From assembly GCA_018303845.1 (NCBI GenBank), contig JAGVXH010000004.1, positions 133,165 through 197,164 of the forward strand: 64,000 nucleotides of DNA. Direction: 5' to 3'. The position numbers were made by a program, and so were the translations under genes. Below are positions 9,385-18,259 of this stretch, in pieces. Positions within the stretch are counted from its first letter, which is position 1; the number at the start of each line of letters is the position of its first letter. Under the pieces are notes generated by a model, which had not been told where the DNA came from, did not search any database, and worked only from the letters and a program-made list of their open reading frames with translations. The DNA is from Candidatus Pacearchaeota archaeon (GTDB lineage Archaea > Nanobdellota > Nanobdellia > Pacearchaeales > GW2011-AR1).

Positions 9385-9398
9385 GATGATCAATTCTA
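9385..9398. repeat. 16S pre-rRNA processing stem, 3' arm
   Basis: gatgatcaattcta is the exact reverse complement of 11136-11149, tagaattgatcatc. The pair brackets the 16S gene and is the likely bulge-helix-bulge processing stem of pre-16S rRNA. Confidence 0.8.
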
Positions 9399-9491
9399 AA
9401 CTTGCTTAATAAATTTAAAAATTCTGTTCGAAAACTAACCATTTTAAAGGAAAGTTGAACTTTAAGAAAACCTTGGTTCTCTTAAGAATTT

Positions 9492-10950
9492 ATAGGAGGT
9501 GATCCATCTGCAGGTTCCCCTACAGATACCTTGTGACGACTTAACCTACCTTGTCGTGAAAAGATTCTTCCCAAAAAGGGCTTCATCCCTACACAACTCG
9601 GTTGGTTTGACGGGCGGTGTGTGCAAGAGACAGGGACTTATTCACCGGGCGGTGCTAACACCCGATTACTACGAATTCCATCGTCATGAGGGTGGGTTGC
9701 AACCCTCAATCTGGACTGAGATATGCGTTAGGGGATTAGCTTCTCCTCTCGGAGTCGCATCCATTTGAACATACCATTGCCGCGCGCGTGTAGCCCAGGG
9801 GATTAGGGACGTACTCACCTAACGTAGCCCGCACCTTCCTCCTTGTTACCAAGGCAGTCTCGATAAGGTACCCATTTCTGTAGTAATTATCGACACGGGT
9901 CTCGCCTGTTACCTGATTTAACAGGTCACTTCACAGCACAGGCTGACGTCGGCCATGCATCTCCGCTCAGCGTGTCAGGTAAGCCCTTTAGACTGACCTT
10001 CATCCTGCTGTCGCTCCTGGTGAGGTTCACGGTGTAGAATCTAATTGAACCGCACGCGTCACTCGTTGTATGTCTCCCCGCCAATTCCTTTAAGTTTCGA
10101 TCTTGCGACTATACTTCCCAGGTAGTTCACTCTTCGGCTTCCCTTCAGCACCGAATCCTCCCGAAGAGGGCCCGATGTTTAGTGAACAGTGTTTACTGCC
10201 AGGACTACACGGGTATCTAATCCGTTTTGCGCCCCTGGCCTTCATCCCTCACTGTCAGATTCGTCCTCGTAAGGTGCCTTCGCTCATTGTTAGTCCGCCA
10301 CGGATTAACACATTTGACCGTTACCCGTGGTGTACTCCTTACGTCTACCGATCTCTAGCCATTCAGTATCTCCCGCACTTCACCGTGCTTGAGACACGGG
10401 ATTTCACAAGAGACTTAAATGGCAAGCTACGGATGTTTTAGACCCAATAAAAAGGGATGCAACTTGAACTGCTGGTATTACCGCGGCGGCTGGCACCAGT
10501 CTTTCCCAGTCCTTATTCTTCCAGATTTTTACACTGAAAAAAAGCTTTTCTAAACGAAAAGCACTTTGGTTCGCTTTATCACACTTGCGTGCATTGTAAA
10601 AGTTCCGCGACTGCTGCACTCCGTAGAGCTAGGAATAGTGTCTCAGATTCCTTCTCCGGGCAACTCCGCTAAGAGCCCGTAATGATCATCGCCTTGGTAG
10701 GCAGTTACCCCACCAACAAGCTAATCATCCGCAGACTCATCCTTAGGCACGAGTTTCAAGGATTTGCCTTTCCAGGCCTAATCCTCTATCAAGTGTTAGA
10801 CACAGTTTCCCGTGCTTATCCTTGACCTAAGGGTAGATTATCTACGTGTTACTGAGCAGTTCGCCTTCCTAATGATAAATCAAAAGAAATGACTTGCATG
10901 TCTAAACCCAAACCAAATAGCTGCATCCTCCAGCAGGATAAACTGGAATT
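9492..10950 (-). rRNA. 16S ribosomal RNA
   Basis: The 5' end reads AATTCCAGTTTATCCTGCTGG, the archaeal TTCCGGTTGATCCTGCCGG block with several changes. Internal universal blocks include GTGCCAGCCGCCGCGGTAA (reverse complement near 10480) and the 3' end GGATCACCTCCT with the anti-Shine-Dalgarno CCTCC at 9494-9499. Length is about 1.46 kb. The variant 5' block means standard archaeal 5' primers would mismatch. First gene of the operon 16S-tRNA-Ala-23S. Confidence 0.97.
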
Positions 10951-11007
10951 AAACAAAATTTAATTTTATGTGATCATCTTAGAAAAGATGCACAAATCCT
11001 CATTTGC

Positions 11008-11037
11008 TTATCAAAGATAAAGGTAAACCTTTGATAA
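11008..11037. repeat. Hairpin in the 16S leader
   Basis: ttatcaaag and ctttgataa form a perfect 9-bp stem with a 12-base loop between the rRNA promoter and 16S. It lies inside the excised leader; a role in leader folding is a guess. Confidence 0.35.
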
Positions 11038-11135
11038 TTTGCTATCATAAATTATAAAATGATATCTAAACTAATTCATACGTCGCACTGACATATTTTA
11101 TTTAGAAAGATCGCTCCATCACTTTAAGACATAAC

Positions 11136-11149
11136 TAGAATTGATCATC
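11136..11149. repeat. 16S pre-rRNA processing stem, 5' arm
   Basis: tagaattgatcatc, exact complement of 9385-9398. See that entry. Confidence 0.8.
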
Positions 11150-11256
11150 ATCACACCTGACTCAGCGGTCCGGCGCTCATTCTAGCCTCAAAATTGTAAA
11201 TTGAAGCTTTGGATATTATCTCCAAAGTTTTCATTTGTATTACTACTCGCAAAAAA

Positions 11257-11270
11257 CCTTTTATAAACTT
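11257..11270 (-). promoter_or_regulatory. rRNA operon promoter (TATA box)
   Basis: Reads AAGTTTATAAAAGG toward 16S, a near-consensus archaeal box A. Transcription should begin about 25 nt downstream, near 11238, giving a leader of roughly 290 nt before 16S. Bases 11271-11549 are A+T-rich and hold no gene I can support. Confidence 0.75.
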
Positions 11271-11549
11271 ATCGCCATCAAAAAATATTTTCACCGACGG
11301 ATTAATTTTTTTAAATTCTCATAAATATCTTTTCATCTTCAAATACAACTAATTTATTAAAAATAGCAACGATACAAATTTTCAATCGCAAATAAATTTT
11401 TATTAGACTTGCATAAAAAGTAAAAACAATTCAGGTAATAAAATTCCTGAAAATTATACAAATAAAAAGTATCAATTGTATTAGCAATTCCCGAAGATAA
11501 ATTACAAATATAAAAAATTTCGCTTTATAGCGTCCCCATCAACAGCAAT

Positions 11550-11558
11550 ATTTATAAA
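11550..11558 (+). promoter_or_regulatory. TATA box of the surface-protein cluster
   Basis: tttataaac lies about 25 nt before the ATG at 11580, the spacing expected for a leaderless archaeal transcript. Confidence 0.6.
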
Positions 11559-11579
11559 CGACAAAATATTGCAAGATAT

Positions 11580-11783
11580 ATGAACGAAAATAAAAGAGTA
11601 ATTATCCTCGTGACAATAGCCCTAATTCTGGCTACGACTGCAATTGCACTAAATATGATGGATTCCGAAGTTTCAACTACAAGAGCTTCAACCCAAGAAG
11701 GAGACAACAGCGGACAAATAGGAATCGAAATCCAACCTTCTCCAGTAGAAGACAAACTAACACAAGAGACACCACAAAGTTGA
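11580..11783 (+). CDS. Small exported or membrane-anchored protein
   Basis: 67 residues: MNENKRVIILVTIALILA is a signal peptide or anchor helix, followed by an acidic, Thr/Ser/Gln-rich tail with GQIGIEIQPSPVEDK. No domain recognised. Its stop codon overlaps the TTG that opens the next reading frame (TTGA, 11780-11783). That next frame begins with a mature-domain-like segment (TGFAVTENETG) lacking any export signal. So either the two genes are translationally coupled, or this is the export signal of one longer protein separated by a one-base frameshift. Confidence 0.6.
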   Translation: MNENKRVIILVTIALILATTAIALNMMDSEVSTTRASTQEGDNSGQIGIEIQPSPVEDKLTQETPQS

Positions 11784-13411
11784 CAGGTTTTGCAGTAACG
11801 GAAAATGAAACAGGTGTAGTCAATGTGACAATTCAAACATCTGCAGCGTTAGATTTTACGACAGCACTTTTTGATTTTGGCCCAGGAACAGTAGTGGGAT
11901 CCGGGGCAAGGCTATTCAGTAACGGTACAAACATTTCTGGGATGTGGTCAATAACTCCAGGATTTTTAGTCCTTGAAAATATAGGAAATGTAAATGTAAC
12001 ACTTAATTTATCTGCAAATAAAACAGCGCAAGATTTTATAGGGGGGACTAGTCCAGAATTCAAAGCGCTAGTAACAGTAAATGAAACAGGCTCATGTGTA
12101 ACTCCAGTAACATTTTCAGGAACATACCAAGATATAACAACAACTCCACAAATAGCATGCACAAATTTCCCCTATGATGACAATTCCGATACAGTTAATA
12201 TAAATTTCCAAGTATACATTCCAAGCAATGCATTGGGTGCGAAAACGGTTGGAATAGTAGCTATGAGGAGATTAATAATTTTACTAGCATTATCAATTCT
12301 GTCTTTTCAATTAATTCAGGCCGGAGGAGTAGGGATAAGTCCAGTTTATTACAAAGAATTTTTTGAACCAAATTTGGAGAAAGAATACATTTTCCACGCA
12401 TTTAACACAAATCCAGAAAAAGGTATAAATCTTTATGTAAAAGGAGATCTCGCCGAGTATGTAAATTTAAGTAAAACATATTTACTAGGGGGTGGAGATT
12501 TTGTAGTTACCATAAAACTTCCTTCATATATAGAAAAACCAGGAACGCACAGAATATCAATAGGGGCAATAGAATCTAGTGGAGAGTTTGATAAAGCTAA
12601 TCTGGGAGGAATTGCGGCAATTCAAGGACGAATAGATATCTTCGTTCCATATCCAGGAAAATATTCCGAATCAACATTCCAAGTATCAAATATAAACCAA
12701 GGAGAAAAGGCTCCCTATGAAATGGAAGTAAATAATTTGGGAACAGATTCTTTACAAGTGAAACCAACAATAGAAATATTTAAACCCAATACAACAGAAG
12801 TCCTAGTCACAGAAAGATTATCAGAAACATTATTGCAATCAAAAGAAACCTTTCGAGTAACAGGAACTTTAGATACACGAGATTTGCCCCCAGGAGACTA
12901 TGACGTCGTGGCTACGATAGATTGGGAAGAAAAGCAAACAATCCTAAATCAAACATTAAGAGTAGGAGAATTCTTAGTAGAAATTATAGATTACGATTAT
13001 GAATTTGAGCAAGGAAAAATAAATCCATTTAGAATAGAAGTTCAAAATAAATGGAATGCAAAAATAGACGAAGTTTTCGCATCAGTCTCAATAACAGATA
13101 ATGGAGTAGTCGTAGGAGATTTCAAAACAGTCACGATAGATACAAGCTCATGGGAAATAAAAAACATAACAGGCTACTTTGATACAAGCACACTAGAAAC
13201 AAAAAGATATACCTCGAGAATAGATCTTTTCTACGATGGAGAATCTTCTTCAAAACTAGTTGCAATCTATATAAAAGCACCTCCGAAAAAAACCTACATA
13301 GCTTATATTATAGTAATAACCATAGTAATCATTTTAATCATAATAGCATTTACTTATTTAATCCTGAAATTAAGAAAATTAGAACAAAGCAAAAATGAAA
13401 AGAAAAAATAG
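11780..13411 (+). CDS. Fused reading frame: secreted beta domain joined to anchored surface protein
   Basis: 543 codons from TTG, in two parts. Residues 1-161 resemble the mature part of small secreted archaeal proteins: VNVTIQTSAALDF, LVLENIGNVNVTLNL, paired Cys (GSCVTP, IACTNF) and several N-x-S/T sites. Residue 162 (ATG at 12263) begins MRRLIILLALSILSFQLI, a clean second signal peptide, followed by about 330 residues of beta-sandwich repeats of the CARDB/NEW type (EVNNLGTDSLQVKP, IEVQNKWNAKIDEV), a C-terminal membrane helix and a Lys-rich tail. The two parts are in one frame without a stop, so they are probably two genes, or a gene pair altered by indels. Cell-surface location is inferred. 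Confidence 0.6.
   Translation: MTGFAVTENETGVVNVTIQTSAALDFTTALFDFGPGTVVGSGARLFSNGTNISGMWSITPGFLVLENIGNVNVTLNLSANKTAQDFIGGTSPEFKALVTVNETGSCVTPVTFSGTYQDITTTPQIACTNFPYDDNSDTVNINFQVYIPSNALGAKTVGIVAMRRLIILLALSILSFQLIQAGGVGISPVYYKEFFEPNLEKEYIFHAFNTNPEKGINLYVKGDLAEYVNLSKTYLLGGGDFVVTIKLPSYIEKPGTHRISIGAIESSGEFDKANLGGIAAIQGRIDIFVPYPGKYSESTFQVSNINQGEKAPYEMEVNNLGTDSLQVKPTIEIFKPNTTEVLVTERLSETLLQSKETFRVTGTLDTRDLPPGDYDVVATIDWEEKQTILNQTLRVGEFLVEIIDYDYEFEQGKINPFRIEVQNKWNAKIDEVFASVSITDNGVVVGDFKTVTIDTSSWEIKNITGYFDTSTLETKRYTSRIDLFYDGESSSKLVAIYIKAPPKKTYIAYIIVITIVIILIIIAFTYLILKLRKLEQSKNEKKK
12263..12265 (+). other. Likely true start of the anchored surface protein
   Basis: This ATG opens a 382-residue protein (12263-13411) with its own signal peptide MRRLIILLALSILSFQ. 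The preceding sequence in the same frame (SNALGAKTVGIVA) looks like the end of a different secreted domain. A purine-rich stretch upstream is weak, so translation may be coupled. Confidence 0.55.
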
Positions 13412-13796
13412 ACTTATAATTTCAGCCCTTGCAATAATTATGTTATCTCTGATTGTAATTATGCAATCTCCACTCAATAGACAAACAATTCCAACAAGAT
13501 TCATTGCGGGAGAAAATATGGGTTTCGACCTCGGACCAGGCAACTTAAACTTCGGGCTAATAGTTCCAGGCTACAGCGCCTCAAGACAAATAACAATTAC
13601 AAATACCCAAACTCATCCAACTCTAACAAAAATAAAATCCTCAGGCGAAATCTCAAAATACATCATAGTTTCCGACAATAATTTCATTCTCGATTCAGGA
13701 GAATCAAAAAACATAACCTTCTCATGCTATCCAGAAAAAGGGCTTGAGCTTAGAGAATATCCGGGAAAAATCATAATGACAACTTACAAAGCCTAA
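13395..13796 (+). CDS. Membrane-anchored beta-sandwich surface protein
   Basis: 133 residues. MKRKNRLIISALAIIMLSL begins an N-terminal anchor or signal. The rest is a single Ig-like domain: LGPGNLNFGLIVPGYSASR, then ITITNTQ, and SGESKNITFSCYPEKGLE, a pattern like that of ASPM/SPD-2/Hydin-type or CARDB-like domains. It overlaps the previous frame by 17 nt, so the three reading frames from 11580 form an operon of surface proteins. No enzyme signature. Confidence 0.65.
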   Translation: MKRKNRLIISALAIIMLSLIVIMQSPLNRQTIPTRFIAGENMGFDLGPGNLNFGLIVPGYSASRQITITNTQTHPTLTKIKSSGEISKYIIVSDNNFILDSGESKNITFSCYPEKGLELREYPGKIIMTTYKA

Positions 13797-14680
13797 TCAC
13801 TCCTAATCTTCTTCCAGACTAACCAACTTAAGGCTCCAACAATAACCCAAGGAATAACTCCAAAAACAAAATGCAACAAAACATTCAAGCTATCAACAAA
13901 CCCTCTAACTAATTCACTTAACTTAACTAAAGCAATATCAGTCCACTCACTTCTCTCTTCTGTCATGCTAAAACTAATCGAAGAATATTCAATCCTATTA
14001 TCAAGATTCTCTAAGGAATTCTCTAAATACTTAATCCGCCTCTCCTGATCAAAAATCCTATCATTTAAGTCAATCTGGTCCTTGACATCTTTGGCATTAG
14101 TATACATCTCCATATATCTTGCAAGCCTAGTTCTCTCAACGCCAATCTCAACTTCCAAGTTCTCATATCGTCCAGTCACATCTAGGGCATTCTCATTAAA
14201 GTCTTGAACCTCTCCAATCTCTTTCAGTTGCGCGACAACAGAGTCATATTTATTCGTATCAACTTTCAAAGAATAAGACCCATAAAAATAACCCTTCCAT
14301 CCCTCGCCATTTCGGTTCACCCTCTCATTCAAAAGATAAGCGCCACTAGAGGTAACAATATTTTTCAATTTTTCTTCCGCAGCACCAAATTCACCACGTT
14401 TAATTTCTGTAGACAAACTAGAAGTCTTAGTAATTTTTCTTTCTTCAATCTCGGGTGCAAAATCCCCAGAAACACTTGCTCCAGGATAATAATCCATCAT
14501 CTCACTGTCAATCATCCCATCATACCCCCGCTCAAAAGAAGCCCCGCCCAAATTCTTCATGCTATCAAAACTCTGATTAACGACCCCATTCCCGCCAGAA
14601 ATAAAAACCAAGACAACAATCCCCAAAACAATCATCAGCCAATTGTCCCTAAGCGTAGCAAATTGTTTCTTAATACTCAT
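13793..14680 (-). CDS. DUF4349-type membrane protein
   Basis: 295 residues with an N-terminal membrane helix (residues 16-30), a linker, the DUF4349 body KRGEFGAAEEKLKNIVTSSG with YLLNERVNR and GYFYGSYSLKV, a long coiled coil (about 165-235: RYENLEVEIGVERTRLARY through RRIKYLENSLENLDNRIEY), and a C-terminal membrane helix VFGVIPWVIVGALSW. DUF4349 proteins are usually lipoproteins or membrane proteins of unknown role. The gene converges with the surface cluster, sharing 4 bases at the stops. Confidence 0.82.
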   Translation of the reverse strand: MSIKKQFATLRDNWLMIVLGIVVLVFISGGNGVVNQSFDSMKNLGGASFERGYDGMIDSEMMDYYPGASVSGDFAPEIEERKITKTSSLSTEIKRGEFGAAEEKLKNIVTSSGAYLLNERVNRNGEGWKGYFYGSYSLKVDTNKYDSVVAQLKEIGEVQDFNENALDVTGRYENLEVEIGVERTRLARYMEMYTNAKDVKDQIDLNDRIFDQERRIKYLENSLENLDNRIEYSSISFSMTEERSEWTDIALVKLSELVRGFVDSLNVLLHFVFGVIPWVIVGALSWLVWKKIRSD

Positions 14681-14755
14681 GCAACATCAAAAACTCTTTT
14701 CTATATAAACATATTTATAACTCCAATCTAAATCTAATTTTTAAAAGTCTTGGAC

Positions 14756-15625
14756 TTAGACTCCGTGTCTAACTTCTTCTCCAACCCTAATAGAATCTTC
14801 TTCTTCCTTCCTAGCCTTCATCCCGTCCTTAGCCTCTTCATCAGCTTCCATTGCAATAGCTCTCATCTTCTCTTCAATAGCACTTTCAGCACTCTTCAAA
14901 TCAGATTCCTTTTTCTCTCGTGCAAGCTTCTTCTTTCGCGGTTCTTCTAAAACCAACTTCTCACCAACGAAATCTTCAAGACTAGGAACCGGCTTATCAA
15001 TTCCGTGCGCCTTCATATATTCCCTAGCCATCAACCAGAAAAATAATCCCATCGACTTATTTGATTTATTATTCCCAATAATAACAACGTCGCAGTCCGC
15101 AGTGTGATTATTCGTATCACAAATAGCACAAACAGGAATCCTAATATTCTTAGCATCGGCCAAAGCGTTCTTATCTAGCCAAGGGTCGCAAATCACAACC
15201 ATCTTAGTCTCAATAAAATCACTAAGAACTGTATTCGTCAAAACTCCCGAAGGATACTTCTTCATAAAAGTTCGAACTCCAGTAAGCTCACTAAACATCT
15301 TAGCCCCTCTCCATCCCGCCTCTCTCTTACAAATCAGCGTCCAATCATTAGGCTTAAACTGCTTAATAAAGTCAATCCCTTCAGCCAACTTCTTATCGAC
15401 AAGCAAAGTATTCAAAATCGCTAGTCCATCAAGTCGCCTTCTATAAACATATTTCCTCATGCTAGGCGTAATAACCTTAGTCCCAAGATAAGCCGCAGTC
15501 TTAATGTAATCTTCAAGTGAAGTTAAAATCGTTTGGTCTTCCTTCTTTGCTTCAACCTGACTTACAGCTTCTGGATTATTATTTATGACAACCTCTTCGC
15601 TAACTGTTTTCTTTTTGTCTGCCAT
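14756..15625 (-). CDS. rpsB: 30S ribosomal protein uS2
   Basis: Small-subunit protein at the head-body junction. Core features: residues 30-230 with YLGTKVITPSMRKYVYRRR, DGLAILNT, FPSG-like KKYPSGVLTNT, VVICDPWLDKNALADA and IPVCAICDTNN. It has a 30-residue polar N-terminal extension and a highly charged, coiled C-terminal tail of about 60 residues, longer than usual for an archaeal uS2. It lies downstream of eno in the exosome superoperon but has its own TATA box (15713-15722) and a leader of about 65 nt. Confidence 0.95.
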   Translation of the reverse strand: MADKKKTVSEEVVINNNPEAVSQVEAKKEDQTILTSLEDYIKTAAYLGTKVITPSMRKYVYRRRLDGLAILNTLLVDKKLAEGIDFIKQFKPNDWTLICKREAGWRGAKMFSELTGVRTFMKKYPSGVLTNTVLSDFIETKMVVICDPWLDKNALADAKNIRIPVCAICDTNNHTADCDVVIIGNNKSNKSMGLFFWLMAREYMKAHGIDKPVPSLEDFVGEKLVLEEPRKKKLAREKKESDLKSAESAIEEKMRAIAMEADEEAKDGMKARKEEEDSIRVGEEVRHGV

Positions 15626-15712
15626 TTGTATATAATTCCGCTCAGGAGTAAACGCTACTACTCGAGGTAATCGAGCCCCGCACCTGATGCATAAACAAGA
15701 TGAGAATTTTAG

Positions 15713-15722
15713 GTTTATAAGG
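15713..15722 (-). promoter_or_regulatory. TATA box upstream of uS2
   Basis: Reads CCTTATAAAC on the minus strand, about 90 nt before the uS2 ATG and directly after the eno stop codon. Confidence 0.5.
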
Positions 15723-16997
15723 TTACCTATTCAAACTTTTTTCAATCATCATTACTCGACGATGTTTAATGAGTCTCTCTCGCCCATAAATACCAGCCTT
15801 CAAAAAATCTCCACCAAACCCAACACAATAATCTGCCAAAATATCATCCATCGTCTCCCCACTTCGATGCGAAAAAATCATAACAATATTATTCTTTTTA
15901 CAATATTCAACTACTTTTTTAACTTCCAAAATCGACCCAATCTGATTCGGCTTAATAATCATGGCATTGATAGCCTTTCCACGAACTGCCCTCTGCACCC
16001 GATCCAAATTCGTAGTCGTCAAATCATCGCCAACAATCAGACTTTTCTTTCCCATTTCACAAATCCCATTCATCAAAGATTTGAACCCAGAGAAATCATC
16101 TTCATCCATTCCATCCTCAACATAAAAAATCTCAAATTTTCGAATCAACTTTAAAATATAATCAGCCTGATCAGCCTTGTCACGAATCAAACTTTTGTTT
16201 TTATAGGTATAATATCCATTTCTATAAAAGCTAGACGACGCCACATCAAGCCCAATCCTCAAATCATACTTTTTAGCAACCTTCTTCAGAATCTCCAAAA
16301 CTTCTTCGTTAGAAAGCGAAGTTCTCCAAGCGCCCTCGTCATTACGAAGTTTCTTCCATCCCCTAAACCGGCCCAACCCCCCAAACCCCCAAACCCCCAA
16401 ACCCCCAAGTGACTTTTGCGCCAAAAGTCGCTTCGCATACATATAAGCCCGAATATTCTTAGTAATCGCCTTGCCATAAGTCTTCTCATCGCCAATAAGC
16501 AAGAACTCCTGGAAATCCGGTCTCTTCCCTTTAACTAGTTTCGAATGCAAACCACCCCCCATACAATTCCCAACAGGCATCGGCATCTTCGGCTTCCGCC
16601 CATCGTTCACATCGTCATTAATAAATTCCCAAAGTTCCTTCCCGCAATTCCTCGCAGTCGCCTTCAAAAAAACTCCTTCCATTGCATACCAAGCATTCCC
16701 GCCAAATTCCTCGTAAGTATTCTCAAATTTCCGCATCATCTCATTCAACCCTTTCAAGTCGTCAACTTTTTTGATAATAAAATTCTTCCCAGTTAGCCCC
16801 TTGCAAAAAACCCGAAGCAATCTCATGCTATAATCAATTCCTCGCTTATTCCAACACGCAACTTCACTCTTTCCCATAGATTTCCCAGACGGTGCAGAGC
16901 ATTTAAACTTCCCTTCATAAGTTTTAAGTTCAATCTCAATACTCTTCTCCCCACGCGAATTTTTCACAAACCGCGGCATCACACTCTTAACGAACAT
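15723..16997 (-). CDS. eno: Enolase with octamer-repeat insert
   Basis: Interconverts 2-phosphoglycerate and phosphoenolpyruvate in the cytoplasm. Numbering from an upstream TTG (residue 1; ATG at 16997 is residue 6): NSRGEKSIEIE at 18-28, QEF with the general-base-side Glu169, metal ligands Asp256 (GLDVAS), Glu299 (YVEDG) and Asp329 (VGDD), catalytic Lys354 (IIKPNQIG), the SHRSGE loop 381-386 and Lys405. All key residues are present. Residues 201-219 are a Gly/Trp-rich insert (GGLGVWGFGGLG) encoded by an AAACCCCC tandem repeat, at a position where enolases have a loop. Neighbours upstream are rpo6 and the exosome genes, a known archaeal order. Confidence 0.93.
   Translation of the reverse strand: MFVKSVMPRFVKNSRGEKSIEIELKTYEGKFKCSAPSGKSMGKSEVACWNKRGIDYSMRLLRVFCKGLTGKNFIIKKVDDLKGLNEMMRKFENTYEEFGGNAWYAMEGVFLKATARNCGKELWEFINDDVNDGRKPKMPMPVGNCMGGGLHSKLVKGKRPDFQEFLLIGDEKTYGKAITKNIRAYMYAKRLLAQKSLGGLGVWGFGGLGRFRGWKKLRNDEGAWRTSLSNEEVLEILKKVAKKYDLRIGLDVASSSFYRNGYYTYKNKSLIRDKADQADYILKLIRKFEIFYVEDGMDEDDFSGFKSLMNGICEMGKKSLIVGDDLTTTNLDRVQRAVRGKAINAMIIKPNQIGSILEVKKVVEYCKKNNIVMIFSHRSGETMDDILADYCVGFGGDFLKAGIYGRERLIKHRRVMMIEKSLNR
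16377..16406. repeat. C5AAA tandem repeat within eno (G-quadruplex on coding strand)
   Basis: Plus strand C6-(AAAC5)x3. The mRNA strand carries four G runs of 5-6 separated by UUU, a textbook G-quadruplex. Unit length is 8, so a change of one or two units would shift the eno frame; only multiples of three preserve it. Confidence 0.9.
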
Positions 16998-17046
16998 AAT
17001 CCCATAAAACAAAAAGACATTATAAACTTTACTTCAATAAATCGCC

Positions 17047-17436
17047 CTATTCAGAATCATCTTCAACTTCAATCTCAGTCTCAGAAAAATCCTCGTCATT
17101 CTCGCCAGAATCATCAATATTCATAGTCCCGCTCTCTGCTAATTCTTTCTCAACTTCTCTTTCCTTAGCAATCTTTTCTTTGTCTGAAGAAGAATCATCA
17201 TCAACCCTAATATTTTCAATCGATTCCTTGTTCCTCTTAGGCATGGGCTTACTAACCGAAATCGGCAAAACACCAGAATCCAATTCTTTCTCAGCAATTT
17301 TCAAGGGGTCAAAATTCATAGCGTCAAGCTCACTCTCACTCACATCAATTAACAAAGGCGCATCCATAGAAATCTGCAAACCTCTAGCTCCAATAATTCG
17401 AGCTCTTTCATATTTAGAAAAGTCTGGTTTTGTCAT
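17047..17436 (-). CDS. rpo6: RNA polymerase subunit Rpo6 (RpoK) with acidic tail
   Basis: Small subunit that stabilises the polymerase assembly at the clamp side. The core at residues 1-70 has YERARIIGARGLQISMDAP, DPLKIAEKELDSGVLPIS and KPMPKR, the RpoK/omega signature. The start is the ATG at 17436, one base after the Rrp42 stop codon. Residues 75-129 form an acidic, Asp/Glu/Ser-rich tail (ETEIEVEDDSE end) absent from typical archaeal Rpo6 proteins of 57-90 residues. Last gene of the exosome operon before eno. Confidence 0.92.
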   Translation of the reverse strand: MTKPDFSKYERARIIGARGLQISMDAPLLIDVSESELDAMNFDPLKIAEKELDSGVLPISVSKPMPKRNKESIENIRVDDDSSSDKEKIAKEREVEKELAESGTMNIDDSGENDEDFSETEIEVEDDSE

Positions 17437-17437
17437 C

Positions 17438-18259
17438 TTATCCGAAAACATGTTTCCTAACTTTGGGAAACATCTCCTTCCATTTAGATTCAGCTAACTT
17501 TAAAATTGTTTCCATATCACTACTAGAAATAGTTCCAGCTTTCCCTTTTTGCATAGCAGTAATTCGAGCCTTCCCCTTATTATCTCCCATGGCAATAGTT
17601 AATCTAAACTTAGAAATCGCTTCTTCGTCATGCCCAACATCAGCAACAATCACACTTCCAACCTTGTGGAAAGTCATACTAAAAGACAAAGCATCCTTAT
17701 TCAAAGGAATCCTTTCACTCTCGCTATAACCTTCAATCTTGTCTTCTTTCTCATTATAGATAGGCATTCTAGCCCTTCCAAGAGCAATTAGAGCAGCAAG
17801 TCCAGCAACGTCCAAGATATTTCCATCATCATTAATTGTAAAGATATCAACAAAAACCTGCCAAACCTTTTCGCCTTTCTTGATACACAACTTCTTCATA
17901 TCAATAAATCCAGATTCTCGAATTCCTCTATCAATTACTCGAGCAAGCTCAACAGAATCAATCCCAGGTTTTCCAATATCAAATTGTTGCGAAGCCATAG
18001 GATGCAATTCAGCACTAGTCATAAAAGTCCCTTCGTCAGCAGAATCAGGATACGGAACAGCCAAAGCCAAATGAACACCGGCCAAAACCTCAGTCTTTCC
18101 AAGTCTAACTCGAATAGCACTAGCCGAATTCCTACTTACATTATCTTCAACAAAAAGCTCCCTATAATCCTCACTCTTTCGTCCGTCAAGTCTTTTCCCA
18201 GATTTCAAATAAGACTCAATCTTTTCTATCTGCAAATTAGGCATATTAAAACTACTCAT
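17438..18259 (-). CDS. rrp42: Archaeal exosome subunit Rrp42
   Basis: RNase PH-fold subunit that alternates with Rrp41 in the hexameric ring; structurally needed but not itself catalytic. Seen: SGKRLDGRKSEDYRE, the RVRLGKTEVLAGV strand pair, GIDSVELARVIDRGIRESG and DGNILDVAGLAALIAL. The ATG at 18259 (MSSFNMPNL) overlaps the last codons of rrp41 and is favoured over one 5 codons earlier. Overlap on one side and a 1-nt gap to rpo6 on the other indicate one transcript. Confidence 0.95.
   Translation of the reverse strand: MSSFNMPNLQIEKIESYLKSGKRLDGRKSEDYRELFVEDNVSRNSASAIRVRLGKTEVLAGVHLALAVPYPDSADEGTFMTSAELHPMASQQFDIGKPGIDSVELARVIDRGIRESGFIDMKKLCIKKGEKVWQVFVDIFTINDDGNILDVAGLAALIALGRARMPIYNEKEDKIEGYSESERIPLNKDALSFSMTFHKVGSVIVADVGHDEEAISKFRLTIAMGDNKGKARITAMQKGKAGTISSSDMETILKLAESKWKEMFPKVRKHVFG

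Noticed and set aside
6486..10619. Several open frames of 60-150 codons
   Set aside because: All fall inside the 23S and 16S rRNA genes and show no protein-family features.
15687..16154. Plus-strand open frame of 155 codons
   Set aside because: It is antisense to eno, low in complexity (His, Ile, Asn-rich), and typical of antisense frames in A+T-rich coding DNA.
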